NCBI RefSeq assembly: GCF_041734735.1 | Contig: NC_134884.1 | Location: 29,181,749-29,245,748, forward strand | Origin: Babylonia areolata | Taxonomy: Eukaryota; Mollusca; Gastropoda; Neogastropoda; Buccinidae | Direction of reading: 5' to 3' | DNA length: 64,000 bases | Shown: in pieces, positions 36,551 to 47,509 of the stretch | Position numbering within the stretch: the stretch's first letter is position 1 | How the letters are laid out: every line of letters begins with the position of its first letter | Translations under genes and position numbers: made by a program | The notes under the pieces: model-generated | What the model was told of the DNA's origin: nothing | Databases searched by the model: none | The model's input: only the letters and a program-made list of their open reading frames with translations

Positions 36551-38732
36551 ATGTCCCATTTTATGTAAGTTAAGTTACCTTGGTATGTGACGTTTATATT
36601 GATACATAGATGGCATACGATAGAGATTTTGGGGTAAAGGATTGGTATTCGATTAAGATAACTTCAGGAGAGGCAACATTGCACATGGGTAGACTTGATT
36701 CATATATTGTCATTTTAAGTATGTCACCGTGTAGAATGCCATAGGGCACACTGGTATCAGTCAGGAACACGTCGTTGAAGAAGATCCGACAGTGGAGCAC
36801 ATGGGAAGTCCTGCTGAACGTAAAGTATATGAACAGTCACTGGAGCATAGAGTCACACGGGACTCTGATAGTTCGCAATCACCGTGTCACAGCTTCATAG
36901 ACAGGCTATCGTCAGCATCGTGTTGTCAGTGATGATCGTCAGGGATGTGGTTGGTGGTTCGTGAAACAACCACCTGCAGATGTGTATCTGTTCAGCATCT
37001 GGAGAACATGGCAGGAATGATGCCAGAGAAGTAAGTCTGGAACTAATGAGTCAGCCTGCAGCAATTGAAGAACGGGACCAGGCTTGACCATAGAGGAGAG
37101 GTTTGATGTGAGTGTCTGTGACAATCACGATGGTAGCATCACTGTTGTTCACCCGACTGCCGCTATCTGTGTCCACCGACTGCATGCACACATGGTATAC
37201 GGTCACCGTGATGGTGACGTTACAAAGTCCACTGATGAAGAACAGGAGCGTGCCCGAAGCGAAGAACACGGAAGATAGGTGTCGCCGCAGGAGCAGAACA
37301 TGAACAATGCATTATCTCCCGATTCAGGTGCATTTGCACAAGAGGTAGAAGGGTAATGGGAAATGGGAATAAAATAGGGACTAACATCGTATGCCATCCG
37401 TGTATTATTTCTAAGTCATAAGTTTGTCTTAGCACAACATGAATAAAAGTAGAACAACAAATAATGCAATGTCCAATAGGGTGGGTGAACACAACATCCG
37501 GACTATATAGTAAAAGCTGATTCTTGTCATACTACAGATTTACGAGAAACTGCCACAAGTACATTGATTATAGTTCTAAACAAATTCAAGTATATCCTGA
37601 AACTCACAATGCATTACACACATGCAAAATGTTTATGTAAATTTGGAATAACGGTAAAGGACAACCATGAGGTGTTTGATATGAAACCACACAATACTGA
37701 AGACACCTAATGAACAGTATTAATTAAGAAATCTTAAATCGTAAAAGTACACCAAAAACACAACACCAAAAATAACGGTTGACAACTTCAGTGTCAATAT
37801 GTCCTGTCCAAAAACAAGTTTGCTGCCAGGTTGCAAACATGAATTGGATTCGGGGTGTAAATATTTCCGTTTGAAAAAAAAAAGAGAAGTATGAATGAAG
37901 AAGAAACAAAATACTTTGTGAAATATCAAAATATCCACTGCACTTTCACAAGTATATATAGTACACACCATACAATATTACACATTGTCCAAAACACAAG
38001 CACTGTTGCAGTCCATTGGAAAAAAAAAAGTCCATTCCATGAATGTGGTGATGATCTTGAAGACGTTGTTCACTGGTTATCTTTAGACATAGTGTACGTG
38101 GCACACAGAGTCCTGAGGAGGTCACACTTCGCACACAAGAACTTAAATGTCAATTCACTTGTAGATCGAGACACAGAGCCAACTCATGAGTTCCTTGCAA
38201 TATGATGCGTTTGTTGTCCGTTTGAGAGATACACTGTCCGTGGCATACTTTACTGCATAATGCGAATACGACATCCAAACCATAATAACACATAAACATA
38301 GAAGACATGTAGAATCAACCATTCATTGCTACAGTATAATGTCATAGACACACCAATGTTCCTTTGAAAATGCAGATTAAAACTGACATGCAAATAATAC
38401 AAACAAGATACATAATTGTTGTTCTGTAACGACATGTAAACACAGAAAGTACAAGAATGTAAGACAAGGTCGTGTTTGCGTTATCATGTGTTAACGGATA
38501 GTTGACAAATAGTGAAATGATGAATTCCTTTTTTTTTCTTTTTTTTTTTTTTGTTCAGGTGTTGCAAAGAAAGGCCACTGAAATACTCAGTGTGTGGGGA
38601 GAGATATGAAATGAGGGGAAGGAATCAAAGTATCACAGTGACGTTTCTTAATGCAGTGAGGAGTATCTCGTCTTGCAGATTCAGACTTTCGGTACCAGAA
38701 AATAATGACCAATAGCTATGAGTCACCGTGTG
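36551..38732. other. intergenic, no gene recognised
   Basis: Short frames on both strands only, the longest about 100 codons, with no recognisable motif. A poly-T/poly-CTTT tract lies at 38,529-38,552. Confidence 0.5.
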
Positions 38733-38797
38733 ATACACACACCGACAGATAAGCCTGCCTGCCTACTCATCCGTCGTTCCGACGGGAGAATCCATCA
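38733..38797 (+). mobile_element. LINE-A 3' tail fragment
   Basis: The last about 65 bp of LINE-A (CCGACAGATAAGCCTGCC, hairpin CCGTCG-TT-CCGACGG, then GAGAATCCATCA), directly followed by a (CA)n array. It is either a very short insertion or the end of an older one. Confidence 0.7.
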
Positions 38798-38928
<131 letters not shown>

Positions 38929-38929
38929 G

Positions 38930-39954
38930 ATGACCCGCAAAATACTCTCGGTACATCTGCCTGATGCATCGCCTGATTATCACTCATAATGAAGAAGAAA
39001 TCCAAGCGGATGCTCCAGCCCGCGTCCAACCAACCAGCCATCTACCAATGTCTGAAGCCAGCATCACCAGTGTTGGGAGAGCAGCTCAACACAGCTAACA
39101 GCTTCATCGCCTGCAGAAGCTACATCTCCTGAATAGGCAACTTGGACAGGGAAATCTCCAGCTGCCTTCCCAAGACAAACAGCTCCGTTGCTCGTTTTCA
39201 AAACTTGATATTGAGTTTCCTTTCACCGGAACTCATTTTGGGATGTAGAGGAGTAAAAACAATGAACAAAAGAACACACTGAACATGACAACAACTAATA
39301 GATTAACTGTGTTAACACTCAAGTTTCAAATACAATGTGTAACTAACGCATGCTTTATATATGGTGTGCCCGTATTACCCGACTTATTCTCAAAATGCAT
39401 TCATACGTTATAAACATCGAAATAATCGAAAAAAAATTATTGCCTCAGAATATCACGAAGAGAACAACTATAAAACCACCTCTTGCATATGTATATTCGT
39501 CGACTGTGGTATGGAACTGGAATACTTACTTCATGTTCAAATTCATTAACTTTTTAACAAACATTTGCCACCTTTATAAAGTTTGAAATTTCTCGCGATT
39601 TTTTAGGACATTAGTCTACAATGTAAATACGATCTAAGACAATGAAAGCGTTGGGGAATCAATGCTGGTCGTAAATTACTAGAATGAAGACATTCCAGAG
39701 AGGGTACGGAGGGAGTGATGTCAAAGGTGGACACAAAGATGGCTGTCTTTAGACATGGCATTCTGTATGGATGTAAAACTGACCAACCAACAACAAGCAT
39801 GTCAGGTGAATGGCCCGAATCTATCTCTATAATACCGCAAGATCACGGAGAAATTCAAGGAAGGGGGAACAGTTTGCCGAGCACCTAAGTTCTGAGGCTG
39901 GCAGGAGTTCATATCATTGACGCATTCATTATCTGGACAGGACACGTACAGAGA
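38930..39954. other. duplicated intergenic DNA, no gene
   Basis: Collinear with 53,676-54,360 of unit 2, but longer here. No protein or RNA gene is recognised. Confidence 0.55.
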
Positions 39955-40345
39955 ACTGGGGACACTGGACAGTGCACGCGCAGGGAATATGGGACTGTGG
40001 ACAATGCACGTGCATGGAATATGGGACTGTGGACAGTGCACGTGCATGGAATAGGGGACTGTGGACAGTGCACGTGCATGGAATAGGGGACTGTGGACAA
40101 TGCACGTGCAGGGAATATGGGACTGTGGACAGTGCACGTGCATGGAATAGGGGACTGTGGACAGTGCACGTGCATGGAATAGGGGACTGTGGACAGTGCA
40201 CGTACAGGGAATATGGGACTGTGGACAGTGCACGTGCAGGGAATATGGGACTGTGGACAGTGCACGTGCAGGGAATATGGGACTGTGGACAGTGCACGTG
40301 CATGGAAAAGGGGACTGTGGACAGTGCACGTGCACAGGGACAGGA
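39955..40345. repeat. 32-bp minisatellite, about 12 units
   Basis: Each unit contains GGACTGTGGACAGTGCACGT followed by GCA(T/G)GGAATA. GTGCACGTGCA is locally palindromic and holds an E-box-like CACGTG. Because 32 is not a multiple of three, all frames stay open and give spurious repeat proteins. Unit 2 (54,360-54,415) has only one to two degenerate units. Confidence 0.9.
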
Positions 40346-40555
40346 CATACTGTGCAGTTCCACTCCACCTCATCCTGTCCAAGACGGTCGTACGAAGAAC
40401 TGTTGATGTTTTTGTTCTGCAAGATGGAACCACTGATCACACGTGTTGCATCTAATGCCCAGCTGGCTCCAGGTGGCATTCAAGACAACAAGAACCTTTC
40501 ACAACTTTTCCTCACTTGGATTCATTGTGGGTTCTTCCTGGAAACCTTGGGCCAT

Positions 40556-40684
40556 GTTGCACGGGGCGATCTTTGCAGCGCCAAGTTTGCTTAGAGTTAA
40601 GAATACTCCTAAATATATGAATTTTGCCGTTGAGTTAGGAACATTCTTAATGGTAAGCAAACTTAGTTCGCTCATGAAACCCCA
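40556..40684. mobile_element. palindromic MITE-like element, copy in unit 1
   Basis: The arms TTGCACGGGGCGATCTTTGC...AAGTTTGCTTAGAGTTAAGA and TTCTTAATGGTAAGCAAACT...CATGAAACCCC are inverted copies. Same family as 43,143, 54,634 and 59,462. Confidence 0.75.
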
Positions 40685-40799
40685 ACCCTGGATGGAAAAT
40701 GTCATTCTCTGGTGGTATCAACATAGACCTCTTATGCCAGAAAAAGGTTCATGGTGCAAGGTCCCACAGCCGTTCACACCCATCAGCACTGTTTATATC

Positions 40800-41015
40800 C
40801 ACTGTGTCTAGGACTCGGCAATGAAAGGCGGCGCCCAGTCCTCTCTTTCCGCCGATTTTAATCTTTCCCCGCAATCGAAGTCATGTACATTCACACTTTG
40901 GTGGAAAGAGTAAAATCGGAGGCAAGTACCTTTCCGAAACGGGGCCTCGAACTCTGATCACCAGTGAAAACTGGATCAGAAGGCCAACGCCGAACTGAAT
41001 CTGCCACGGTGCTTC
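40800..41015 (-). mobile_element. tRNA-derived SINE, second type
   Basis: On the minus strand: A-box-like GTGGCAGATTCAGTTCGGCG, B-box-like AGTTCGAGGCC, and a body with GGAAAGGTACTTGCCTCCGA. A headless counterpart lies at 54,880-55,025 in unit 2. Confidence 0.55.
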
Positions 41016-41502
41016 CAAGCCTCTTACGTACATGGAACCAAAATCTTATGGCTTCTAGAAATGACTGCATAACATCCTGAAAGGGGAAATTAGCGAATAA
41101 CCTGGAAATCAGAAACCTACGGAAGTATCAAACTATTAACTTGATCCTCCTTACATCCAAAACGTTTATTATCAAATGTTGTATCACTTGATGGATAAGT
41201 GAAGAAAACAATATTATCTGTCATAACGTTACATCCTTTTTTCTGTTCCGCTTGCTTCTGTTTGTAATTCGCATACCTGTGAAATCTGCAATACAGAGTT
41301 CCGCTTGATCAATGCTCTCGAACACTGTCGACTAAAATACCACATCTGACATCCTGTTAATATTCTACATAGTTTTTTGCTTTTTTAATGTGCTGTTAAT
41401 TTACCGATAATTGCTGTGTCGGTAAGAGAGAGGGGATTGGTGGGGTGGGGGGCAAGGTTCATTAGGCGAGCGAGAAACGCAAGTAAATGAATTGAGTGAT
41501 TA
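41016..41502. other. intergenic, no feature
   Basis: Collinear with 55,030-55,420. AT-rich, without a recognisable gene or repeat. Confidence 0.5.
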
Positions 41503-41564
41503 CTTTTCATTAACGTGGAATACCAGTGGGGAGATTGGCCATTTCCGGGCTATATATAAGGCTG
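41503..41564 (+). repeat. 62-bp TATA-containing fragment, inverted copy of 36,108-36,168
   Basis: It includes GGCTATATATAAGGCTGAA and is nearly identical, in opposite orientation, to the presumed LTR promoter region at 36.1 kb. It is absent from the corresponding place in unit 2 (near 55,415), so it arrived or was lost after duplication. Confidence 0.65.
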
Positions 41565-41603
41565 AAAACAATGGGTAATTATCGTGGGGTTTTTTTTTTC
41601 GCG

Positions 41604-41604
41604 T

Positions 41605-41646
<42 letters not shown>

Positions 41647-41776
41647 ACTCGGCGCAAGGGTGTGCGTTTGCGCACACATATGTAAAGGTATGTTTGCATA
41701 CTCCGTGTATGTGGGATGTGTGTATGTATGTATACAGGTATAATATATATATATGCGTATGTGTGTGTGTGTGCCA

Positions 41777-41826
<50 letters not shown>

Positions 41827-41844
41827 TGTGTGTTTGTGTGTGTG

Positions 41845-41901
<57 letters not shown>

Positions 41902-42130
41902 ATCTACGCGTCAGGGAAAAGAACCCAACTATGGTGTCGAAATATTCAGTTAGCAATTTGTGTAAGAACTAATTTGTTACGTATATTTCTTTAATTGAAC
42001 TTGTGTATAATGTATATTAATGTTCGTAGTGTGTACTTATGTACGTGTGTGTGTGTGTGTGGGTGTGGATGTGTGGATATGTGTGTGCGTGTGTGTGTGT
42101 GCATATGTGTGTGTGTGTATGTGTGTCTGC

Positions 42131-42162
<32 letters not shown>

Positions 42163-42170
42163 GTGTGTGT
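41604..42170. repeat. compound (GT)n arrays
   Basis: Long GT arrays at 41,609-41,644, 41,760-41,900 and 42,044-42,170, separated by unique spacers, one with ACACTCGGCGCAAGGGTG. In unit 2 (55,484-56,250) that spacer occurs twice. Translated CVCVCV or THTHTH frames are artefacts. Confidence 0.9.
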
Positions 42171-42464
42171 GTGGGGGGGTGTATGTGTCTGTGTGTCTGT
42201 GTACACTGACACAACAAGCAAGATATAAAAACAAAACACCTGACTGATCTTTGCAATATTTATTTTCCTTTCTTAATGAATGTTTTCCCCAGCATATTGT
42301 GATTTGCAACGCGAACAGCTGTTATCGTAAACCGAGAAAAAATTCACAATTTACGTTCGTAGTGTTTCAACAAATGAAAAGGGGGAAAGATTTCTAAAAA
42401 AAAAGAAAATGATTAAGCCCAAACGAAGAAGTCACTATGTTATGAATCTTGCTGTTTGGGTGCC

Positions 42465-42690
42465 CAAAACCTGCTAATTCGAGTGCCCAATCTTGCTGTT
42501 ACGAGTGCCAAAAACCTACCATTTCGAGTGCCCAAAACTGAGTGCCCAAAACTTGCTATTTCGAGTGCCCAAAACTTGCTATTTCGAGTGCCCAAAACTT
42601 GCTATTTCGAGTGCCCAAAACTTACCATTTCGAGTGCCCAAAACTTGCTATTTCGAGTGCCCAAAACCTGCTATTTCGAGTGCCCAGCTA
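42465..42690. repeat. 23-bp minisatellite, about 11 units
   Basis: Units of TTCGAGTGCCCAAAACTTGC plus CTA/TAT. The matching array in unit 2 (56,526) has about 14 more variable units. Confidence 0.9.
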
Positions 42691-43142
42691 GAGAACCGAT
42701 CCCTCGGGCACAAGGAAAAGACGAGTGGTCTGCCACGATCGATGTAAGAAAATAACCGATTATAGTCAAGTTTCAGTATGAATGATTTTAACTGGGTTAA
42801 CAATTGATACCAGAAATCTACTGTGTGTCAGTTGTAACAGCAAGGAGAATTAAAGCTTTCACGCCATCGGCCTAAAAGTCATTCGGATCAAACAGTGTCC
42901 CAAGCGCACTTCTCTTTTTTTCTTTTCTGTCGTGGTTATTATTTTTGAAAAAGCAGTTTATACATGACATTTTGTTTCCCTTTTCTATGAATACCACTAC
43001 ATTGAAACAGTTTGGTGGATCAATGTTTTAAAATCACCAGAACAAATATTACTTTGTTAACAAAAATATCAACAAATTACTCAAAGGAAAAAGAATGCTT
43101 TTTATATCAAAGACAGACATTGAGGGACTAAGCGGACACCAG
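42691..43142. other. upstream region of GPCR copy 1
   Basis: Collinear with 59,040-59,460. AT-rich, and no clear TATA box is assigned. Confidence 0.5.
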
Positions 43143-43290
43143 GGGTGGGTTCCATGAGCGATCCTAGCAGCGCTAAGTTTGCTTATCGTTAAGAACGTTC
43201 CTAACTCCACAGTAATTTCCAAAATTAATACTTAGGAACATTCTTAACTCTAAGCAAACTTTGCGCTACAAAGATCGCCTCGTGCAACCC
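43143..43290. mobile_element. palindromic MITE-like element abutting GPCR copy 1
   Basis: The left arm (GGGTTCCATGAGCGATCC, AAGTTTGCTTATCGTTAAGA) and right arm (TTCTTAACTCTAAGCAAACT, GATCGCCTCGTGCAACCC) are inverted copies of about 57 bp around a short centre. It ends 24 bp before the receptor ATG. Confidence 0.8.
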
Positions 43291-43314
43291 GGGTCTGGCT
43301 CTGTTTCAGTGACA

Positions 43315-44514
43315 ATGCCGTCATCAACGACGTCCTGGCTGACACTGAACAGCTCACTCATTGATATCACCACCACGTCTGCACTGTACAACCACAGTAC
43401 GGTCCCTGTGCCTGGTGGGTGTGTCACTGCTCAGTCCCTTATGTTCATCTCCCAGCGAGAAAAAGACAACCTGGTCACCAAGGAAGTTGACACCATCGTC
43501 AATCTTCTCTTCGCGGGAATATTTCTGCCTGTGCTGTTCCTCGTGTCCTTCTCCACCAACATCATCAACATGGTGGTGTTCTACAAACACGGGCTGCAGG
43601 AACGAATCAACGCCTGTCTCTTCACCTTGTCTCTGCTGGACTTGCTGAGCATCAGCGTCGTTTACGGTTTCAGCAGCGAAGTGTTGTATATGTTTGTCAT
43701 CGGGAAAGGGAGTGAATTTGGACCTATAGCTCGGTTCTTCGTTCGGTATTATATCGTTGGTTTGCATGGTTTAATAACGGCGTCACAAATGGTGTATTGC
43801 GTGATAGCGCTGGAAAGGTGTCTGTGTGTCACTCGGCCTCTCCTCGTGAAAGGTTTCATGTCGACAAAGACCACTGTTGTGGTGCTGTGGACAATGGTGT
43901 TGATCATCTCTGGTGGTACTGTGTTCATAGGGGGTGTCCGCTACGGTACGCTGTGTGTCTTCAGCCCAGCAGACGGCAGCATTTCGTACGTAACATACCC
44001 CAAAGACGTTTACTTCCGACACAAATTTATCTTGGATTTTATGTACAGCGTGGTGCTTGGTTTGTTCTTGCCTGGTGTGTGCGTCATCTGTGTTACAGTT
44101 TGTACAGTTGTCACCGCCGTGGAACTGAAGAAACTGTCTCGGTGGAGGGAAACCGCATCGTCTGCCTCTACTTCTGTCTCTTCGCGAGATGTGGCGATAA
44201 CTCGAATCATTGTTGCCACTTCCGTTTTATTTATCATATGTATAATACCGGCAGTTATGATGCGTTCAACTTTCCTGATTGTACCTGAGTTGAGGGTGGG
44301 GGGACGTTATGACAATCTGGCCTGGGTCACTAGACGGTTTTATCAACTGGCCTCAGCCATCAACCATACTGTCAACTTCTTCATATATTACAGCTACGGA
44401 AGCAAATTTCGAGAAACAACGAATCAGTTGTTTCTTTTCTGTCGTCGAAAACGAAGCACACATGACCAAACGGGTGAGACACAGAAAACATTGGTAGCTT
44501 CTGTACAAGTTTAA
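43315..44514 (+). CDS. class A GPCR, intronless, copy 1 (chemosensory-receptor-like)
   Basis: 399 residues from the first ATG in frame; the open frame extends 54 bp upstream into the palindromic element without an ATG. Seven membrane segments fit residues about 62-89, 98-122, 142-169, 185-207, 236-268, 295-318 and 343-361. N12 (NSS) and N26 (NHS) in the N-terminus are possible glycosylation sites. LSLLDL holds the TM2 Asp (D109). The DRY box is ERC (ALERCLCVTRPL, 166-177). TM7 has NHTVNFFIYYSYGSKF in place of NPxxY. The TM6 start (SSRDVAITRIIV) is typical. No Cys is seen at the top of TM3, where class A receptors usually form a disulfide, although ECL2 has C214. The ligand is unknown; single-exon lineage-specific receptors of this kind are known as gastropod chemosensory receptors. 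The copy at 59,701 is about 93% identical. The polyadenylation words present after copy 2 are degraded here. Confidence 0.85.
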   Translation: MPSSTTSWLTLNSSLIDITTTSALYNHSTVPVPGGCVTAQSLMFISQREKDNLVTKEVDTIVNLLFAGIFLPVLFLVSFSTNIINMVVFYKHGLQERINACLFTLSLLDLLSISVVYGFSSEVLYMFVIGKGSEFGPIARFFVRYYIVGLHGLITASQMVYCVIALERCLCVTRPLLVKGFMSTKTTVVVLWTMVLIISGGTVFIGGVRYGTLCVFSPADGSISYVTYPKDVYFRHKFILDFMYSVVLGLFLPGVCVICVTVCTVVTAVELKKLSRWRETASSASTSVSSRDVAITRIIVATSVLFIICIIPAVMMRSTFLIVPELRVGGRYDNLAWVTRRFYQLASAINHTVNFFIYYSYGSKFRETTNQLFLFCRRKRSTHDQTGETQKTLVASVQV

Positions 44515-44647
44515 CTTCGCCACAAGGTGTTAAGGCATGTATTCAAAATATGAATTAAACTGATCACTGCAATAAGGAGAAAAGAATGTGTTTCTTTGTT
44601 TTTTTGGTGGTGTTTTTCTTTTTTTTAGGGGGGTGGGGTGGTTGCGC

Positions 44648-44702
<55 letters not shown>
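44648..44702. repeat. (GT)n microsatellite
   Basis: A pure GT array 135 bp after the GPCR stop. Unit 2 has a shorter one at 61,029-61,048. Confidence 0.95.
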
Positions 44703-44705
<3 letters not shown>

Positions 44706-45609
44706 ACGATCAAGGAAACCTATTTTCCTAAATTCACAGAAGAGAAGGCTTTCCATGAGGATGGCACACACACACTATTTTAACCTAAGATGATCGAAGA
44801 TTTAATAAGACGACTATGTAAAAAGAGATATGTAAGCTCGTCTGATGTTGGACTGAAGAATCAAAATAGTGTCATATTATTTTTCTTAGTGTGTGTCAAC
44901 TTTCTCAGAACGTGGTTTGTATCAAGTTAACTTTATGCAAGTATATATACTGTATCATTCAGCGAGTGTAGTTCCAGAATAATTGCATTTTAAAAATAGT
45001 TAATACGCAATTAAAGTTAGGAAAAAGCATATCTTCGTTGGTAAGGAAAAACATTGCAACATGAAAAAAAAATCTGGGTTTTCTTCTTTTTTTCTTTTTC
45101 TTTTTTTTTCGAATGGGCTTATCTTATGATGCTTCCCAGAAAGAGTGTAATACAACCGTTAAGAGTGACACATTTGCATTTCTCTGAGAGGAGCATCCAG
45201 CTTCACTTTCTTAAATCTCGCAATGTTCCTTTTCTTTTTCTTTTTTTTTTTTTTTTCTTTTTTTTCTTTTCTTTTTTTTTTCTTTTTTTTTTATATTGTA
45301 TATTGCCATTATATAGACTCAATTCAAATTCAGGCATGACTTTTCTTTTCATTCAACGTCTGTTCCTTTTTTCTGATACATGTTGTTCACATTCATTCCT
45401 TTTATCATTATAACAAAATGTATTTTAACCTAATCGCTTATTTCAAGATCAAAGGATTGGTTGGGAACATTTTCAATATGTTCACATTCATAAAACAAAC
45501 AACAATAATGAAGTATTTCAAACGTTCAACAGTTACTTTTCTGGCATACACGTCAGACTCTTTTAAGCAAATTTCAAAACTTGTTTTGATGTGACACGGA
45601 TGTTTCGAA
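44703..45609. other. intergenic, T-rich
   Basis: Poly-T/CTTT tracts at 45,080-45,110 and 45,228-45,292. No gene. Absent from unit 2, where the corresponding spacer is about 100 bp. Confidence 0.55.
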
Positions 45610-45800
45610 ACAAAAGAATGACCAGAGAAAACAACAACAAGGTTTGATATGAACCACCTTGCTTAACACCACTTGTAGCAGGGAACGGAGCTGGTGGACG
45701 TCTGTCCACAATAACTGTGTCCACCACACCATCATTAAAGGTGATGACCAGACTGACCAACTTTGATGGGCAACTCCTCCACTTCCATGCTTGTGGTGAG
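45610..45800 (-). mobile_element. LINE RT fragment
   Basis: The minus-strand frame reads CPSKLVSLVITFNDGVVDTV, then FPATSGVKQGG. This is the stretch between RT motifs A and B of a LINE-A-like element. A short remnant. Confidence 0.6.
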
Positions 45801-46837
45801 TGCCTGTTGAAGTCTTCGGTGCTGGCCAGTTTATGGAGAACTGTAGCTGGAAGGAAGGCGGTAATGGTTTTCACTCCGAGGGAGCACTCCCTCTTTACGG
45901 TCCCGCGACTAACCTACTATTGTCGTCATTAGTGGGTGGGGGAGGTGGGGGGACGGAGAGGAGGTCTTGCTATTTGGTGTCCTGCGAATGTTGAATCAGA
46001 ACAGGCACCACTGAACACCATCGAAGTGATTCAGCAGCAGTGCAGGGTCTTCTATGAGTGTGTGGCCTCCTAACGACATAACACTGACAGCTCCTGTGAA
46101 CTGCCTGCACTGGCACTTAGGCAGACGAACCCAGGTATGGCTGTGTACACGGGGACTTGTGGGGTGAGCGGCGTAGGAGTGGCGCCACTGGGACAGCGTA
46201 GATGACGAGACCGACCAAAAAAAACCAACATGCGCAACAATCTGCCTGAGGTATTTGTCGATGAATGTCTCAACCTTTCCGGAGCTGGGATCATTTCTTT
46301 TTTCAGGAATGCATTCATTGTGGTGGTATGTTTCTGAACAATATTAAGTTGATCTGCATGCATGAATGAGAACCATATGTGTGCATTATCATGTGGCGTG
46401 TACCTTTAAACATTCGTGTACGAATTGTGTCAGTCGAGGTTGTATGGTGTCGTATTTATGCAGATGGCTAGCTGTATCAGTATTATCAAAGTCTGTGAAT
46501 AATTCAGATTTGTACCTTTGTTTATTAGATGATACTCATCTTCTAATATTCCACTGGTTTTGTGGAATGTAGTGCATCTTTTTCTGTACCAATATATCCG
46601 CCTCATTCTATGTAAATACCATGTGCATTACACAAAGTTTGCACAGGGCCATTTTTTTATATTTATTTTTCTGAGGCACAACAGACAGGGTTCAAATACA
46701 CATTCTTAGCACATAATTGTAGACTATTAAAAGTATCAGTAATCTTTGCCATGCATGCCCTGTCTCGATGAATAACATATTCTTTATACACAAAAAGATA
46801 TACAGATCGTTTCATTAGTTGCGTGTGGTGCTTGCAG

Positions 46838-46947
46838 ACGTTTTGCGTGAGACGAGTGTCCAAGAGGTGGCTGTAAAAATCACGTCAGCTAACGAGACGT
46901 ATCTCACCCTGTCACGTGTGGATGATATACCCACAATTACGTGTACA
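46838..46947 (+). pseudogene. duplicated protease-homologue exon
   Basis: 110 bp, the same splice sites and phases as 28,094-28,203, still open (LRETSVQEVAVKITSANE and onward to VDDIPTITCT). Coding differences are few (Val for Ala, Ile for Lys, Thr for Met). The other protease-homologue exons and the mucin exons are not duplicated, and the following exon is frameshifted, so it is probably not part of a working gene. Use as an alternative exon of the upstream gene cannot be excluded. Confidence 0.65.
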
Positions 46948-47282
46948 GTAAGTACAATTCACGTGTTTCTCTATTTCTATACAGTAGGTACAATTCACGT
47001 GTTTCTCTGTTTCTGTACAGTAAGTACAATTCACGTGTTTCTCTGTTTCTGTACAGTAAGTACAATTCACGTGTTTCTCTATTTCTGTACAGTAAGTACA
47101 ATTCACGTGTTTCTCTATTTCTGTACAGTAGGTACAATTCACGTGTTTCTCTATTTCTGTACAGTAAGTACAATTCACGTGTTTCTCTATTTCTGTACAG
47201 TAGGTACAATTCACGTGTTTCTCTATTCATGTACAGTAACTTCAATTCACGTGTTTCTCTATTCAATTCACGTGTTTCTCTA
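46948..47282 (+). repeat. 36-bp minisatellite of splice-donor copies (9 units)
   Basis: Nine tandem units, each beginning near GTACAGTAAGTACAATTCAC. Donor words in order are GTAAGT, GTAGGT, three GTAAGT, GTAGGT, GTAAGT, GTAGGT, GTAACT. Since 36 is a multiple of three, the array also stays open in one frame (STIHVFLYFCTV units). Confidence 0.9.
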
Positions 47283-47509
47283 TCTCCTGTTGATTGAATA
47301 CTTTTGCTCAAGTTCAAGTTTCAGTTTTAATTATCCTTTCACTCCTATTGGAGTATGGAGGATTACTGCAAAATAATCTTTTCATGCCCAGAACAAACAT
47401 TTCAAAATACGCAACAATGTCACATAAAAGTTGAGAAAACACAAATGTCTTTTAACTCCAAAAGTGTAGCTGGGCAACATTTGCAAATCTAATCATCTTA
47501 CTTACAGCT

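Noticed and set aside
36594-37490. Minus-strand short frames that might be a degraded gene
   Set aside because: Several frames of 60-90 codons, but no motif, splice pattern or family resemblance I can stand behind.
39955-40345. CRISPR-like array of 32-bp repeats
   Set aside because: The units are contiguous tandem repeats without spacers and the DNA is eukaryotic, so this is a minisatellite.
40380-40500. Transposase-like peptide (YEELLMFLFCKMEPLITRV) in both units
   Set aside because: Faint likeness to a Harbinger-type transposase N-terminal region, but too short and open on both strands; not enough to claim a feature.
41526-42309. Frames made of VCVCVC or THTHTH
   Set aside because: Translation of CA/GT microsatellites. 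The same applies at 15,810-16,150, 17,340-17,550, 55,326-56,370 and similar arrays.
46819-47376. 185-codon repeat protein over the duplicated exon and minisatellite
   Set aside because: The frame runs through a canonical splice donor into a 36-bp intronic repeat, which stays open only because 36 is a multiple of three.
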